DNA of 32,873 bases from assembly GCA_017412045.1 (NCBI GenBank), contig JAFQOX010000056.1, positions 1-32,873 of the forward strand, written 5' to 3'. The notes below the pieces were generated by a model. It was not told the DNA's origin and made no database searches. It saw only the letters and a list, made by a program, of their open reading frames with translations. Below are positions 1 to 7,347 of the stretch, in pieces (the stretch's first letter is position 1; the number at the start of each line of letters is the position of its first letter). Both the position numbers and the translations under genes were made by a program. The DNA is from Clostridia bacterium (GTDB lineage Bacteria; Bacillota; Clostridia; Oscillospirales; CAG-272).

Positions 1-64
1 TAATGGAACTTAAAAAATCCAAGCAGATGTTTTCTGCACGATATCCCTCGGGGTTTCGTTTCAT
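1..64 (-). CDS. 5' end of an unidentified gene running off the left edge
   Basis: An ATG at 64-62 on the minus strand opens a frame with no stop to the window edge, giving 21 codons that begin MKRNPEGYRAENIC. A GAGGA ribosome binding site lies five bases upstream of the ATG. The product is not recognised and the fragment is too short for a family call. If real, it is divergent from the ABC-class ATPase gene. The frame could be open by chance. Confidence 0.35.
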   Translation of the reverse strand, partial: MKRNPEGYRAENICLDFLSSI

Positions 65-96
65 AAATCCTCATTCAAAATTTTACAGACAAATTT

Positions 97-125
97 TTGA
101 TTTGTGCGGTCTTGTATGTTAGTAT
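97..125 (+). promoter_or_regulatory. Candidate promoter for the ABC-ATPase/XRE operon
   Basis: TTGATT at 97-102 and TAGTAT at 120-125 are separated by 17 bases, a plausible housekeeping sigma promoter. It would give a leader of about 75 bases before the small ORF at 207. The -10 box is not optimal. Confidence 0.45.
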
Positions 126-206
126 TTTTGCGGGAGATAGGTTCGAAGAAAGCACCGGAATATCAGTCGAAAACGGAAATCTCACCAAACTGAAAGGAGA
201 ATTTTG

Positions 207-257
207 ATGTCTGTTACTAAGGGAATTCGAAAAAAAGAAAGAGGGGATTTTTCATGA
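207..257 (+). CDS. Possible 16-residue leader peptide ORF
   Basis: ATG at 207-209 follows a strong ribosome binding site (AAAGGAG, 193-199) at good spacing. It encodes MSVTKGIRKKERGDFS, basic and without a membrane segment. Its TGA stop (255-257) overlaps the ATG of the ABC-class ATPase (254-256), the arrangement of translational coupling. The ATPase has its own weaker site, AGAGGGG (240-246). The ORF may be a regulatory leader or simply a coupling device. No homology is recognised, and the evidence is the RBS and overlap alone. Confidence 0.4.
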   Translation: MSVTKGIRKKERGDFS

Positions 258-2065
258 AGAGATTAAAAAATAAACTGCTTGCGATGGAATCCGATACGTC
301 GACCTACAGGGAAATGTATGAGGGCAGTATGGTCGTATGCGATCCCGCGCATCCGACGATATTGCCGTATGTGGACTACAGCGCAACCTATTACAGAGAG
401 AGCGTTGGCTTTGCCATTTCCGTCACGCACAAATTGGCGCAGGATAAGCCGACGGTTCTGATCACCATTCCGTGCGCAACGCTGGGCATCGAGATTCCAA
501 GCAGGGAAACGGAGAATGCGGAGGCGGATTTCTGTTTGCGCGCGTTCAAGCCGTATATGGATGAGCTGAATGCCGCTCTGTATAACCGAAGCCGTCCCGA
601 CCATGAAAACGGCAAATATTACGTTTGCACTCCGGGTGGAGAGGTCGTCCGCAGGAACGCGGCGTACTTTGCGCTTTTTCCGCAAAAGGATTATGAAAAC
701 GACGCGGGCTCGGAGGTCTATCTGCTCAGTGACGGTATTTCCCGACCTCCTCTTATGTGTCTTTGCCTTCTCGTTCAGGTGCAGCTGCCGAAAAGGAAGC
801 TTCGCAAGACCATACAAATGCTTTGCCGTGACCTTCCCGATGCGGTTGACCGTTTTATTTTGAATTTCAAGAGGGAGGGCTTGGAGAACGCCGCCGCGCT
901 TGCAAGAAAGCAAGCCGCGATCCGTACGTGGTTGAAGGAGAGTGACTATTGCGCCTTCGTTGCAAACGGCAGTATTTTGCCCCGCGCAAAAGGGACTGAC
1001 TTACCAATGACGGATGCGATTCCGTTTCAATCCACGCCCGGTGATGAAATTGAGATTTTCGGTGTACGCGGAATGGGAATCAAAAAAGGCGTTACCGTGA
1101 TTACGGGTGGCGGCTATTCGGGAAAATCGACTTTGCTGGACGCGATTTCCGCCGGTATATATGACCATGTCCGTGGCGACGGTCGTGAGCTTTGTATCAC
1201 AGACGAAAGCGCCGTTACCATATCCGCAGAGGACGGCAGGAGCGTAAGGCACGTCAATATCTCGCCGTTTATCAAGTGGTTGCCCGGCGGTGACACAAGC
1301 GATTTTTCGACCGAACACGCCTCGGGCTCGACCTCGCAGGCGGCGAACATTATGGAAGCCGTCCATATGGGCGCAAAGCTGCTTCTGATCGACGAGGACC
1401 GAAGTGCCACGAACTTTATGATCCGCGACCGCATGATGAAAGCGCTGATCGAAAAAGAACCGATCACACCCTTTACCGACCGCGTGGACGAATTGTATAG
1501 GGCGAAAGACGTCTCCACGATTCTTGTCATCGGCGGGAGCGGGGAATACCTTTCTGTTGCCGACAAGATCTATATGATGGAGGATTATCTGATTCACGAC
1601 GTAACCGAAAAATCCAAACATATTTGCCATTCCTGCGGCATCAAAACGGAATTACCTCCGATTGCAGATTGGGGACAAAGACGAATTTTGTATTCCGACG
1701 GTTTTACTTCCTATCCGAAGGGCAGCGGTACGGAAAGGCTCGCTGTTTCGGATATGGGCTTTATCATTATCGGAGACGAAAAGATCGACGTTCGGGGGCT
1801 TCATGATATCGTATGCTCCCGTCAGTTGGATACGCTTGGGTTTATGCTTCGCTTAATTGAGGTCACGAACACCGACCGAAAAATCGATATCGAAAAGAAA
1901 ATAAACGAGCTGTATGAGAGAATCGAGGAAGAAGGTATTGATTTTGTGTATTCCTCGTTCTTTACGACCTGCGAAAGATTTCTCGATTTGCCCCGCAAGC
2001 AGGAGTTCATGGCACTAATTAACCGCATGAGAAACATCAATTTGGCAAAGGAGGGCGTGGTGTGA
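254..2065 (+). CDS. Predicted ATPase of the ABC class (ABC_ATPase, PF09818-type)
   Basis: A 603-residue soluble protein of the stand-alone 'predicted ATPase of the ABC class' family, which has no transmembrane domain and no established substrate. An N-terminal domain of about 240 residues precedes the nucleotide-binding core. The Walker A loop GGGYSGKS is at residues 285-292 with Lys291. The family's unusual signature ASGSTSQAANI lies near 357-367, and the Walker B segment LLLIDED ends with Asp380-Glu381. A C-terminal helical domain follows. Length fits the family (about 560-600). The start is supported by AGAGGGG eight bases upstream. The downstream XRE gene overlaps its stop by four bases, so the two are co-translated. 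The family is widespread in bacteria and some eukaryotes, and a role in nucleic-acid or RNA metabolism has been suggested, but nothing here shows it. Confidence 0.85.
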   Translation: MKRLKNKLLAMESDTSTYREMYEGSMVVCDPAHPTILPYVDYSATYYRESVGFAISVTHKLAQDKPTVLITIPCATLGIEIPSRETENAEADFCLRAFKPYMDELNAALYNRSRPDHENGKYYVCTPGGEVVRRNAAYFALFPQKDYENDAGSEVYLLSDGISRPPLMCLCLLVQVQLPKRKLRKTIQMLCRDLPDAVDRFILNFKREGLENAAALARKQAAIRTWLKESDYCAFVANGSILPRAKGTDLPMTDAIPFQSTPGDEIEIFGVRGMGIKKGVTVITGGGYSGKSTLLDAISAGIYDHVRGDGRELCITDESAVTISAEDGRSVRHVNISPFIKWLPGGDTSDFSTEHASGSTSQAANIMEAVHMGAKLLLIDEDRSATNFMIRDRMMKALIEKEPITPFTDRVDELYRAKDVSTILVIGGSGEYLSVADKIYMMEDYLIHDVTEKSKHICHSCGIKTELPPIADWGQRRILYSDGFTSYPKGSGTERLAVSDMGFIIIGDEKIDVRGLHDIVCSRQLDTLGFMLRLIEVTNTDRKIDIEKKINELYERIEEEGIDFVYSSFFTTCERFLDLPRKQEFMALINRMRNINLAKEGVV

Positions 2066-2274
2066 GGGCTTGCCGCATTACGATTGCAGAGAAGATCAAG
2101 GCATACCGCAAGGAAAACGGGCTTTCACAAAAGGAATTCGGTAAATTGATCGGCGTTTCGGCGCAGGCGGTCTGCAAATGGGAGAAGAATATCTGTTATC
2201 CCGATATTAACTTCCTGCCGCAGCTCGCAAAGCTTCTGGAATGTACGACGGATGATTTCTTTGATGAACGGTAG
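2062..2274 (+). CDS. Small XRE-family helix-turn-helix regulator
   Basis: A 70-residue protein that is essentially one Cro/C1-type HTH domain. The recognition region LSQKEFGKLIGVSAQAVCKW lies near residues 20-39 and is followed by the usual 'YPDINFLPQLAKLLE' stretch and a DDFF ending. There is no effector or dimerisation domain. The GTG start (2062-2064) overlaps the TGA of the preceding ATPase gene (2063-2065), and AAAGGAGGG (2047-2055) is well placed for it. Such mini-regulators often control their own operon or a neighbour; the exporter operon about 330 bases downstream is one candidate target. That is inference from position only. Confidence 0.85.
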   Translation: MRACRITIAEKIKAYRKENGLSQKEFGKLIGVSAQAVCKWEKNICYPDINFLPQLAKLLECTTDDFFDER

Positions 2275-2311
2275 TCGGCTGAACCGTTTATCCCCAATGC
2301 GGAGCTTTTAT

Positions 2312-2348
2312 CCCGATCTGTTGAAAACGACGGATCGGGCAGTATAAT
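2312..2348 (+). promoter_or_regulatory. Promoter P1 with an inverted repeat around its -35 box
   Basis: TTGAAA (2321-2326) and TATAAT (2343-2348) are 16 bases apart. A perfect 7-base inverted repeat, CCCGATC (2312-2318) and GATCGGG (2333-2339), brackets the -35 box. It could be an operator for the XRE protein just upstream, or a weak hairpin at the end of that gene. Confidence 0.45.
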
Positions 2349-2426
2349 AAAGGTAGGCGTACAAAGTCCCCGCGTTTTTCACGCAAGCGTTGATTCCAAC
2401 TCAACAAAAGGTAGAGTCGAAATCTA

Positions 2427-2455
2427 TTGACAAAACAGGGTATCCATGCTAAAAT
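2427..2455 (+). promoter_or_regulatory. Promoter P2 of the ABC exporter operon
   Basis: A consensus TTGACA (2427-2432) is followed after 17 bases by TAAAAT (2450-2455). Transcription would begin near 2462, leaving a leader of about 140 bases with strong secondary structure before the first exporter gene. Confidence 0.6.
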
Positions 2456-2459
2456 AATA

Positions 2460-2584
2460 TCGGACGAAAAAGCGGAAGAGTTGCACTCCGCTCCATCAGG
2501 TTGCAGATGCGTCCGAAAACCAATATCGAACATGATCTTGCGGCATGAATCCCTCTTTGGGATTTTTGTCGCAATTTTTATTTT
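2460..2584 (+). promoter_or_regulatory. Structured leader with intrinsic terminator (attenuator candidate)
   Basis: Between P2 and the exporter gene the leader can form a closing stem TCGGACG (2460-2466)/CGTCCGA (2511-2517) with an inner AGCGGA/TCCGCT stem. A long hairpin follows: TTGCGGCATGAATCCC (2538-2553) pairs with GGGATTTTTGTCGCAA (2559-2574), with wobbles, and runs straight into TTTTTATTTT. A full terminator between a promoter and its gene suggests transcription attenuation. I do not match it to a known riboswitch class. The alternative is a plain terminator for the XRE gene, with another promoter serving the exporters. It fills most of the 330-base gap at 2275-2604. Confidence 0.55.
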
Positions 2585-2604
2585 GACAGTGGAGGTGGCA
2601 CAAT

Positions 2605-4434
2605 ATGTCAGAACAAAAAAAGGACGAAAAACCGAAAATATCCTTTCGGCGGACCGTTTCCAACAATTTATTTATGTTGAAATTGCTACACAAGGCAAGT
2701 CCCGGGCGGATCGCCATTGAGATGGGGCTTTGGGCGCTGGAGGCTGTCATCGGCTTTTTCTCATGGCAGTATATGCTGCGCCATATCGTCAACGGCATCG
2801 AGCAGGGCAAGGGCTTTTCCGATCTTGCAGCGCTTCTCGTCGCCATGACGGTGCTGAACGTGGTGCTTGTTCTCGTTCAGCAGCTTTGGTATCAGATCTT
2901 TTCGGGATTTTATTATCAGAAAACGGCAAAATATTTTCAGGAGCTCGTTTATAAAAAGGCGGCAAGCGTGGATCTTGCCTGCTATGAAAATCCCGATTTT
3001 TACGACAAGTATATGAAGGCGCTGAACGAGACCGTTTCGCGCGCGGACGGCGTTGCCTCGTCCTGCTCCATGATGGTATTCGAAACCGTGCGGTTTGCGG
3101 CAAACGCGGCGCTTCTGTTTGCGATCGACCCCGTGTTTTTACTCTTTCTGTTGATTCCGCTACTTTCTTCGATCTTTATTAAGAAGCAGAAAAAGGCGGA
3201 TTTTGAGAAATACGAGCAGACCGTGGCGATGAACCGCCGCTGTGATTATACGCGCCGTACCTATTATCTCGGCGACTATGCCAAGGAAATGCGCCTTTCG
3301 AACATCTACCGCGTCATGGCAAAGAGATTTGCGACGGCAATCAAGGATACGAAAGCCGTGATCCGCAAATACGGATTCAAATGCGCGCTCTACGGATATC
3401 TCATCGAGATCTTCCGCGAGGTTTTCACCTTCCTCGGCGCGACGGTGTACGCGGTTTATCAGACGCTTGTGACGGGGAATATCCTTTACGGTGACTGCCT
3501 TGTCATCATCAATGCGCTGACCACGCTTTCCTGGAGCATTACGGGATCGGCGGACACGTTGTTCCGTTTTCAGGAGCACGCGCTCTATATCGAGAATTTC
3601 CGCTTCTTCCTTGACTACGAGCCGAAGATCCGAGACAGGGAGACGGTGCTTCCGATGAAAAAGGGCGATCTGGTCCTCGAAAACGTCAGCTTCCGCTACG
3701 ACGGCGCAGAGGAAGATACGCTGAAAAATATCCATATTACCTGCGGAGAAAAGGAAAAAATCGCGCTTGTGGGACACAACGGCGCGGGAAAAAGCACGCT
3801 GGTCAAGCTCATGCTCCGTCTGTACGACCCGACGGATGGGCGCATCACGCTCGGCGGCGAGGATATCCGCGACTATTCCGTGAAGGAATACAGAGAGTCG
3901 TTTTCCGCTGTCTTTCAGGATTTCCATGTCTTTTCGCTTTCCGTTTCGGAAAACGTTTTGCTCCGACCCATGCGGGAGGGTGATGAAGCCATCGTAGAAA
4001 CCGCGCTGCAAAAATCGGGCGCGGCGACGCGCGTTTCCGAAATGCCCGAGGGAACGGATAGCATTCTGACCAGAGAATTTGACAAAAACGGCACGGTGCT
4101 TTCGGGCGGTGAAACGCAAAAGCTTGCGATTGCCCACGCTTTTACCAAAGAAAATGCTTTCGTGATTCTCGACGAGCCGACGAGCGCGCTTGACCCGATC
4201 GCGGAATATGAGATGTATAAAAATATGACGGAGGCTTGCGAAAACTGCGGCATGATCTTCATTTCCCACCGCCTTTCCTCTGCCGTGATGGCGGACCGCA
4301 TTTATATGCTGGAAAACGGTGAGGTCATCGAGGTCGGCACACACGGGGAGCTGATGGCGAAAAACGGAAAATACGCCGATATGTTCCGCAAGCAAGCGGA
4401 AAACTACGTGGCATTGGGGGTGAGTTTATCATGA
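2605..4434 (+). CDS. ABC exporter half-transporter, subunit 1 (permease-ATPase fusion)
   Basis: A 609-residue membrane protein with an N-terminal transmembrane domain of about 340 residues fused to a nucleotide-binding domain, the layout of multidrug/peptide exporters. The NBD has all core motifs: Walker A GHNGAGKST (390-398, Lys396), Q-loop VFQDF, signature LSGGE (499-503), Walker B ending Asp523-Glu524, and H-loop His555. The pre-TM motif LACYENPDFYDKYM is typical of clostridial paired exporters. GGAGGTGG (2591-2598) sets the ATG at 2605. Its stop overlaps the start of the next exporter gene (ATGA), so a heterodimer is likely. The substrate cannot be read from sequence; a peptide, antibiotic or lipid is possible. 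No precursor peptide or modification enzyme is adjacent. Confidence 0.93.
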   Translation: MSEQKKDEKPKISFRRTVSNNLFMLKLLHKASPGRIAIEMGLWALEAVIGFFSWQYMLRHIVNGIEQGKGFSDLAALLVAMTVLNVVLVLVQQLWYQIFSGFYYQKTAKYFQELVYKKAASVDLACYENPDFYDKYMKALNETVSRADGVASSCSMMVFETVRFAANAALLFAIDPVFLLFLLIPLLSSIFIKKQKKADFEKYEQTVAMNRRCDYTRRTYYLGDYAKEMRLSNIYRVMAKRFATAIKDTKAVIRKYGFKCALYGYLIEIFREVFTFLGATVYAVYQTLVTGNILYGDCLVIINALTTLSWSITGSADTLFRFQEHALYIENFRFFLDYEPKIRDRETVLPMKKGDLVLENVSFRYDGAEEDTLKNIHITCGEKEKIALVGHNGAGKSTLVKLMLRLYDPTDGRITLGGEDIRDYSVKEYRESFSAVFQDFHVFSLSVSENVLLRPMREGDEAIVETALQKSGAATRVSEMPEGTDSILTREFDKNGTVLSGGETQKLAIAHAFTKENAFVILDEPTSALDPIAEYEMYKNMTEACENCGMIFISHRLSSAVMADRIYMLENGEVIEVGTHGELMAKNGKYADMFRKQAENYVALGVSLS

Positions 4435-6230
4435 TGGAAAAGAAAAAAGAAGAAAAGAAGCTCGGACTCGGCATACTTGTGCGGAACAACGTCTTTTTGT
4501 TCCGTATCGCTTGCAAATACGCGCCCCTTTACGTGATCTGCACGGTTGTAGAGGGAATTGCCTGGGGTATCAATAACGCAATCGAGCTTTATTATACGAA
4601 AATGCTTTTTGATATGATCGGAGAGGGCAAGCCGTTTCTGACGGTGCTGAATCTGATCGTCTTTATGGCGGTCTATAATATGGTTCTGTATCTGTGCCAT
4701 TATTCGTATTGGAAGGTATTGAAGCCCATCATTCAGAAAAATCTGCAATACCGTTTGCATACGGAGCTTTTTGAAAAGGCACGATCTCTCGATCTCGCGT
4801 GCTACGACGATCCCGAATTTTATAACGATTTTATCTGGTCGATCAACGAATCCGACGGACGTGTGACAAAACAGCTCGACGACCTCTCGAAGCTCATCAA
4901 CCGCAGTGTGGCATCGGTTCTCGTTACGGGGCTGATCGTCACGATCCATCCGATCCTGGCGGCGATCATTTTCTTTTTCACTGCGGCGCGTATCGTTTTT
5001 CAAATGCTGGCGGCAAAGGTGGATTACAACCGCGCGCAGGACTTCAATCCCCTCGACAGAAAGACGAATTACGTCAACCGTATGTTCCGTCTTGCCGATT
5101 GTGCCAAGGAGATCCGTCTCACGCGCGTTTCGGAAAATCTGCTCTGCGAGCACGAAAAAGCCGTCGATGAAAAAATGCAGATCGTGCGCAAATACGCGGC
5201 GAAGCGTTATTGGCTCGCCGTTGCCACGTGGGGTATGATGAGCCTTGGCGATGGAATCGTCATTTTGTTTTTGCTTTACGAGCTGCTCGTGACGGGTAGC
5301 GTTGCGCTCGGCGATTTTGCGGCTGGCGTGACGGCGATCTGGCAGCTTTCGTGGCTTTTGCGCGATCTGCTGGACAGGCTCGTGAAATCCAAGGAGCACG
5401 CGCTTTTCGTGGATAAAATGAAAACGTTCCTCGCATATCAGCCGAAGATCGTCGGCGGAACGAAAACACCGGGCGCATTTGAATCTCTCGAGCTTCGTGG
5501 CGTTCGATTTGCTTACAAGGACGACGAGATCCTGCGGGGCATAAGCCTTAAAATTTCCAAGGGCGATAAAATTGCGTTCGTTGGCTACAACGGAGCGGGA
5601 AAGACCACGCTTGTCAAGCTGCTCATGAGGCTCTACGATCCGACCGAAGGGGAAATTCTGTATAATGGTATTAACATCAAGGAATATGATTTGGATGCCT
5701 ACCGCGCTTGCATTGGCGCCGTTTTTCAGGATTACAAGATCTTTGCCTCCACGGTGGCGGAAAACGTGCTTGCGGACGTGGACGACGGCACCCGTCGGGA
5801 TACCGTGCTGACCGCGCTTCAAAAAAGCGCCTTTGAGGAAAAGCTTGTGACGCTCGATAAGGGCATCGACACCGAGCTTACCCGTGAATTTTATAAGGAC
5901 GGAACCAACCTTTCGGGCGGCGAGGAGCAGAAGATCGCCATCGCGCGCGTGTTTGCCAAGCCCTGCGAGCTTCTGATCATGGACGAGCCCTCCAGCGCGC
6001 TTGATCCCATATCGGAATATAAGCTCAATCACAGCATTTCGGAATCCGCATCGGAAAAGACCGTCATCTTTATTTCTCACCGCCTTTCCACCACGCGCCA
6101 CGCAGACCGCGTTTATATGTTTGAATCGGGTAAGGTCATCGAGGAAGGTACCCACGATGAGCTTGTCGCCAATACGGACGGCAAATACTACGGCATCTGG
6201 CACGCGCAGGCGCAATATTATACGGAATGA
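4431..6230 (+). CDS. ABC exporter half-transporter, subunit 2 (permease-ATPase fusion)
   Basis: A 599-residue partner of the preceding exporter, with the same fold: about six transmembrane helices then an NBD. Walker A GYNGAGKTT is at 385-393 (Lys391), Q-loop VFQDY follows, signature LSGGE at 494-498, Walker B ends Asp518-Glu519, and the H-loop His is 550. Both NBDs keep the catalytic Glu, so this is not an obviously degenerate-site heterodimer. The ATG (4431) overlaps the upstream TGA by four bases, fixing stoichiometry by coupling. The helix motif LDLACYDDPEFYNDF parallels that of subunit 1, so the two are probably old duplicates. Transport substrate unknown. Confidence 0.93.
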   Translation: MMEKKKEEKKLGLGILVRNNVFLFRIACKYAPLYVICTVVEGIAWGINNAIELYYTKMLFDMIGEGKPFLTVLNLIVFMAVYNMVLYLCHYSYWKVLKPIIQKNLQYRLHTELFEKARSLDLACYDDPEFYNDFIWSINESDGRVTKQLDDLSKLINRSVASVLVTGLIVTIHPILAAIIFFFTAARIVFQMLAAKVDYNRAQDFNPLDRKTNYVNRMFRLADCAKEIRLTRVSENLLCEHEKAVDEKMQIVRKYAAKRYWLAVATWGMMSLGDGIVILFLLYELLVTGSVALGDFAAGVTAIWQLSWLLRDLLDRLVKSKEHALFVDKMKTFLAYQPKIVGGTKTPGAFESLELRGVRFAYKDDEILRGISLKISKGDKIAFVGYNGAGKTTLVKLLMRLYDPTEGEILYNGINIKEYDLDAYRACIGAVFQDYKIFASTVAENVLADVDDGTRRDTVLTALQKSAFEEKLVTLDKGIDTELTREFYKDGTNLSGGEEQKIAIARVFAKPCELLIMDEPSSALDPISEYKLNHSISESASEKTVIFISHRLSTTRHADRVYMFESGKVIEEGTHDELVANTDGKYYGIWHAQAQYYTE

Positions 6231-6232
6231 CA

Positions 6233-6393
6233 AGCAATGTCGTCAAGTTAATGTTGACAACATTGCTGTGATATATTTCGCCAAAGGCGAAATGTGATAT
6301 TTGGGCTTTTCCCAAGTGATATTCGCGCTTTGCGCGAGTGATATATTTCGCTGACAGCGGAATGTTAAGGTGGAAATTTGCTAAGCAAATTTC
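6233..6393. repeat. Array of short hairpins joined by GTGATAT
   Basis: Four copies of GTGATAT start at 6268, 6294, 6316 and 6338 (steps of 26, 22 and 22 bases). Each is followed by a different small palindrome: TTCGCC-AAA-GGCGAA, TTGGGC-TTTT-CCCAA, TCGCGC-TTT-GCGCGA, and an imperfect TTCGCTG-ACAGCGGAA. A further 13-base stem with a bulge (6233-6267) precedes the array directly after the exporter stop codon, and a perfect GAAATTTGC/GCAAATTTC stem (6373-6393) follows. The spacers are self-complementary, so this is not a CRISPR array. Besides this array, the 6231-6537 gap holds only a promoter. Confidence 0.8.
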
Positions 6394-6491
6394 AAAATTA
6401 TTATATTGCTTCGGAAACTTGACGATATCGGCTTTTTATGGAGATTTGTCGGCAACTCACGCTACGGTTGAGAAATAAGAGTTATGCTTTA

Positions 6492-6524
6492 TTGAAAAAT
6501 CAAAGAAAAAGTGATATGATATCA
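6492..6524 (+). promoter_or_regulatory. Promoter with palindromic -10 region
   Basis: TTGAAA (6492-6497) and TATGAT (6515-6520) are 17 bases apart. The -10 box sits inside the perfect palindrome TGATAT-G-ATATCA (6512-6524), a candidate operator for the XRE-type product of the gene that starts 20 bases later. Confidence 0.55.
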
Positions 6525-6543
6525 GTATAAGAAAGGGGTGGAT

Positions 6544-7170
6544 ATGATGAATATCGGAGGTAACATCAAGCGGTTAAGACAGCGGCACAATCTGACACAG
6601 GATCAAGTTGCCGAAAAATTATGCGTATCGTATCAGGCGGTTTCCAAATGGGAAAATAATATCAATGCTCCCGATATTGCGCTATTGCCGGAGATTGCGA
6701 ATTTGTTCGGTGTATCGATTGACACACTGTTTTCGGATCATCCGGAGGAGGATTCCGACTTACGTTCCGTGATGAAGGAAGACGGTGTGATACGGGTCGT
6801 ACAGATCAGAAACAAAAAGATATTAAAGGTAACCCCTGTCGTTTCTCAGAATATGCCTCCCATCGAAATCGCGTTTCCCCATGATTGCAATAACAGCACG
6901 CAATACTTTAAGGTGGAGGTTTGGGGGCATGTGATCGCGGACGGTTCCATCAACGGCGACGTGGTATGCCATCAGACCATCAAAAGCGGAGAAATCAACG
7001 GCGACGTCAAGAGCGAGGGCGATATCAAGGTCAGCGAATTGAACGCAGATAAAGTTATCTGCCAAAGCATCACAGATTGCTATCGGCTTCACGCAAACAC
7101 CGTGGAATGTGCGGGGGATATTATCTCGGCACATTTGCATTGCGATCAAATTACATACAAGCATGCGTAA
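6544..7170 (+). CDS. XRE-family regulator with a repetitive bactofilin-like C-terminus
   Basis: About 208 residues. The first 65 form a canonical Cro/C1 HTH: RLRQRHNLTQDQVAEKL, then SYQAVSKWE and the usual 'APDIALLPEIANLFGVSIDTLF' tail. From about residue 120 the chain becomes a run of short repeated turns (VIADGSINGDVV, GEINGDVKSEGDIKV, NADKVICQSI). These resemble the beta-helical polymer repeats of bactofilin/DUF342-like proteins. A DNA-binding head on a repeat solenoid suggests oligomerisation or sensing through the solenoid; this is inference. GTG at 6538 is possible, but AAAGGGG (6532-6538) is better placed for ATG 6544 or 6547. The palindrome over its own promoter suggests autoregulation. 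Confidence 0.82.
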   Translation: MMNIGGNIKRLRQRHNLTQDQVAEKLCVSYQAVSKWENNINAPDIALLPEIANLFGVSIDTLFSDHPEEDSDLRSVMKEDGVIRVVQIRNKKILKVTPVVSQNMPPIEIAFPHDCNNSTQYFKVEVWGHVIADGSINGDVVCHQTIKSGEINGDVKSEGDIKVSELNADKVICQSITDCYRLHANTVECAGDIISAHLHCDQITYKHA

Positions 7171-7206
7171 AACCGGCGATAAATCAAAATTTGCAGAGGT
7201 GTTGAA

Positions 7207-7323
7207 ATGCAAAAGCCTGAAATGATTATTTTTGATTATGGACATACATTACTATATCAACCTGATTTTAATACATCAAATGGAAATAAGGCAATTTATC
7301 CATATATAAATACTAAAATATGA
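7207..7323 (+). pseudogene. Truncated HAD-superfamily hydrolase (N-terminal remnant)
   Basis: A 38-codon frame, too short to be a working enzyme, begins MQKPEMIIFDYGHTLLYQPD. This matches the start of a common clostridial HAD hydrolase, including motif I (FDYGHT, where a second Asp would normally sit two residues after the nucleophile). The reading ends at TGA 7321-7323 just after YPYINTKI, so motifs II-IV are missing. An AGAGGTG ribosome binding site (7194-7200) still precedes it. The cut lies 24 bases upstream of the GH78-like gene, which suggests that gene replaced or displaced the rest of the hydrolase. Local A+T is higher than in the flanking housekeeping genes. Confidence 0.65.
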
Positions 7324-7347
7324 ACAGACAACAAAAGGAGGCTCAGT

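Noticed and set aside
6268-6345. Regular GTGATAT repeats as a CRISPR array
   Set aside because: The repeat is only seven bases, the intervening sequences are self-complementary and only 15-19 bases long, and no cas genes are present.
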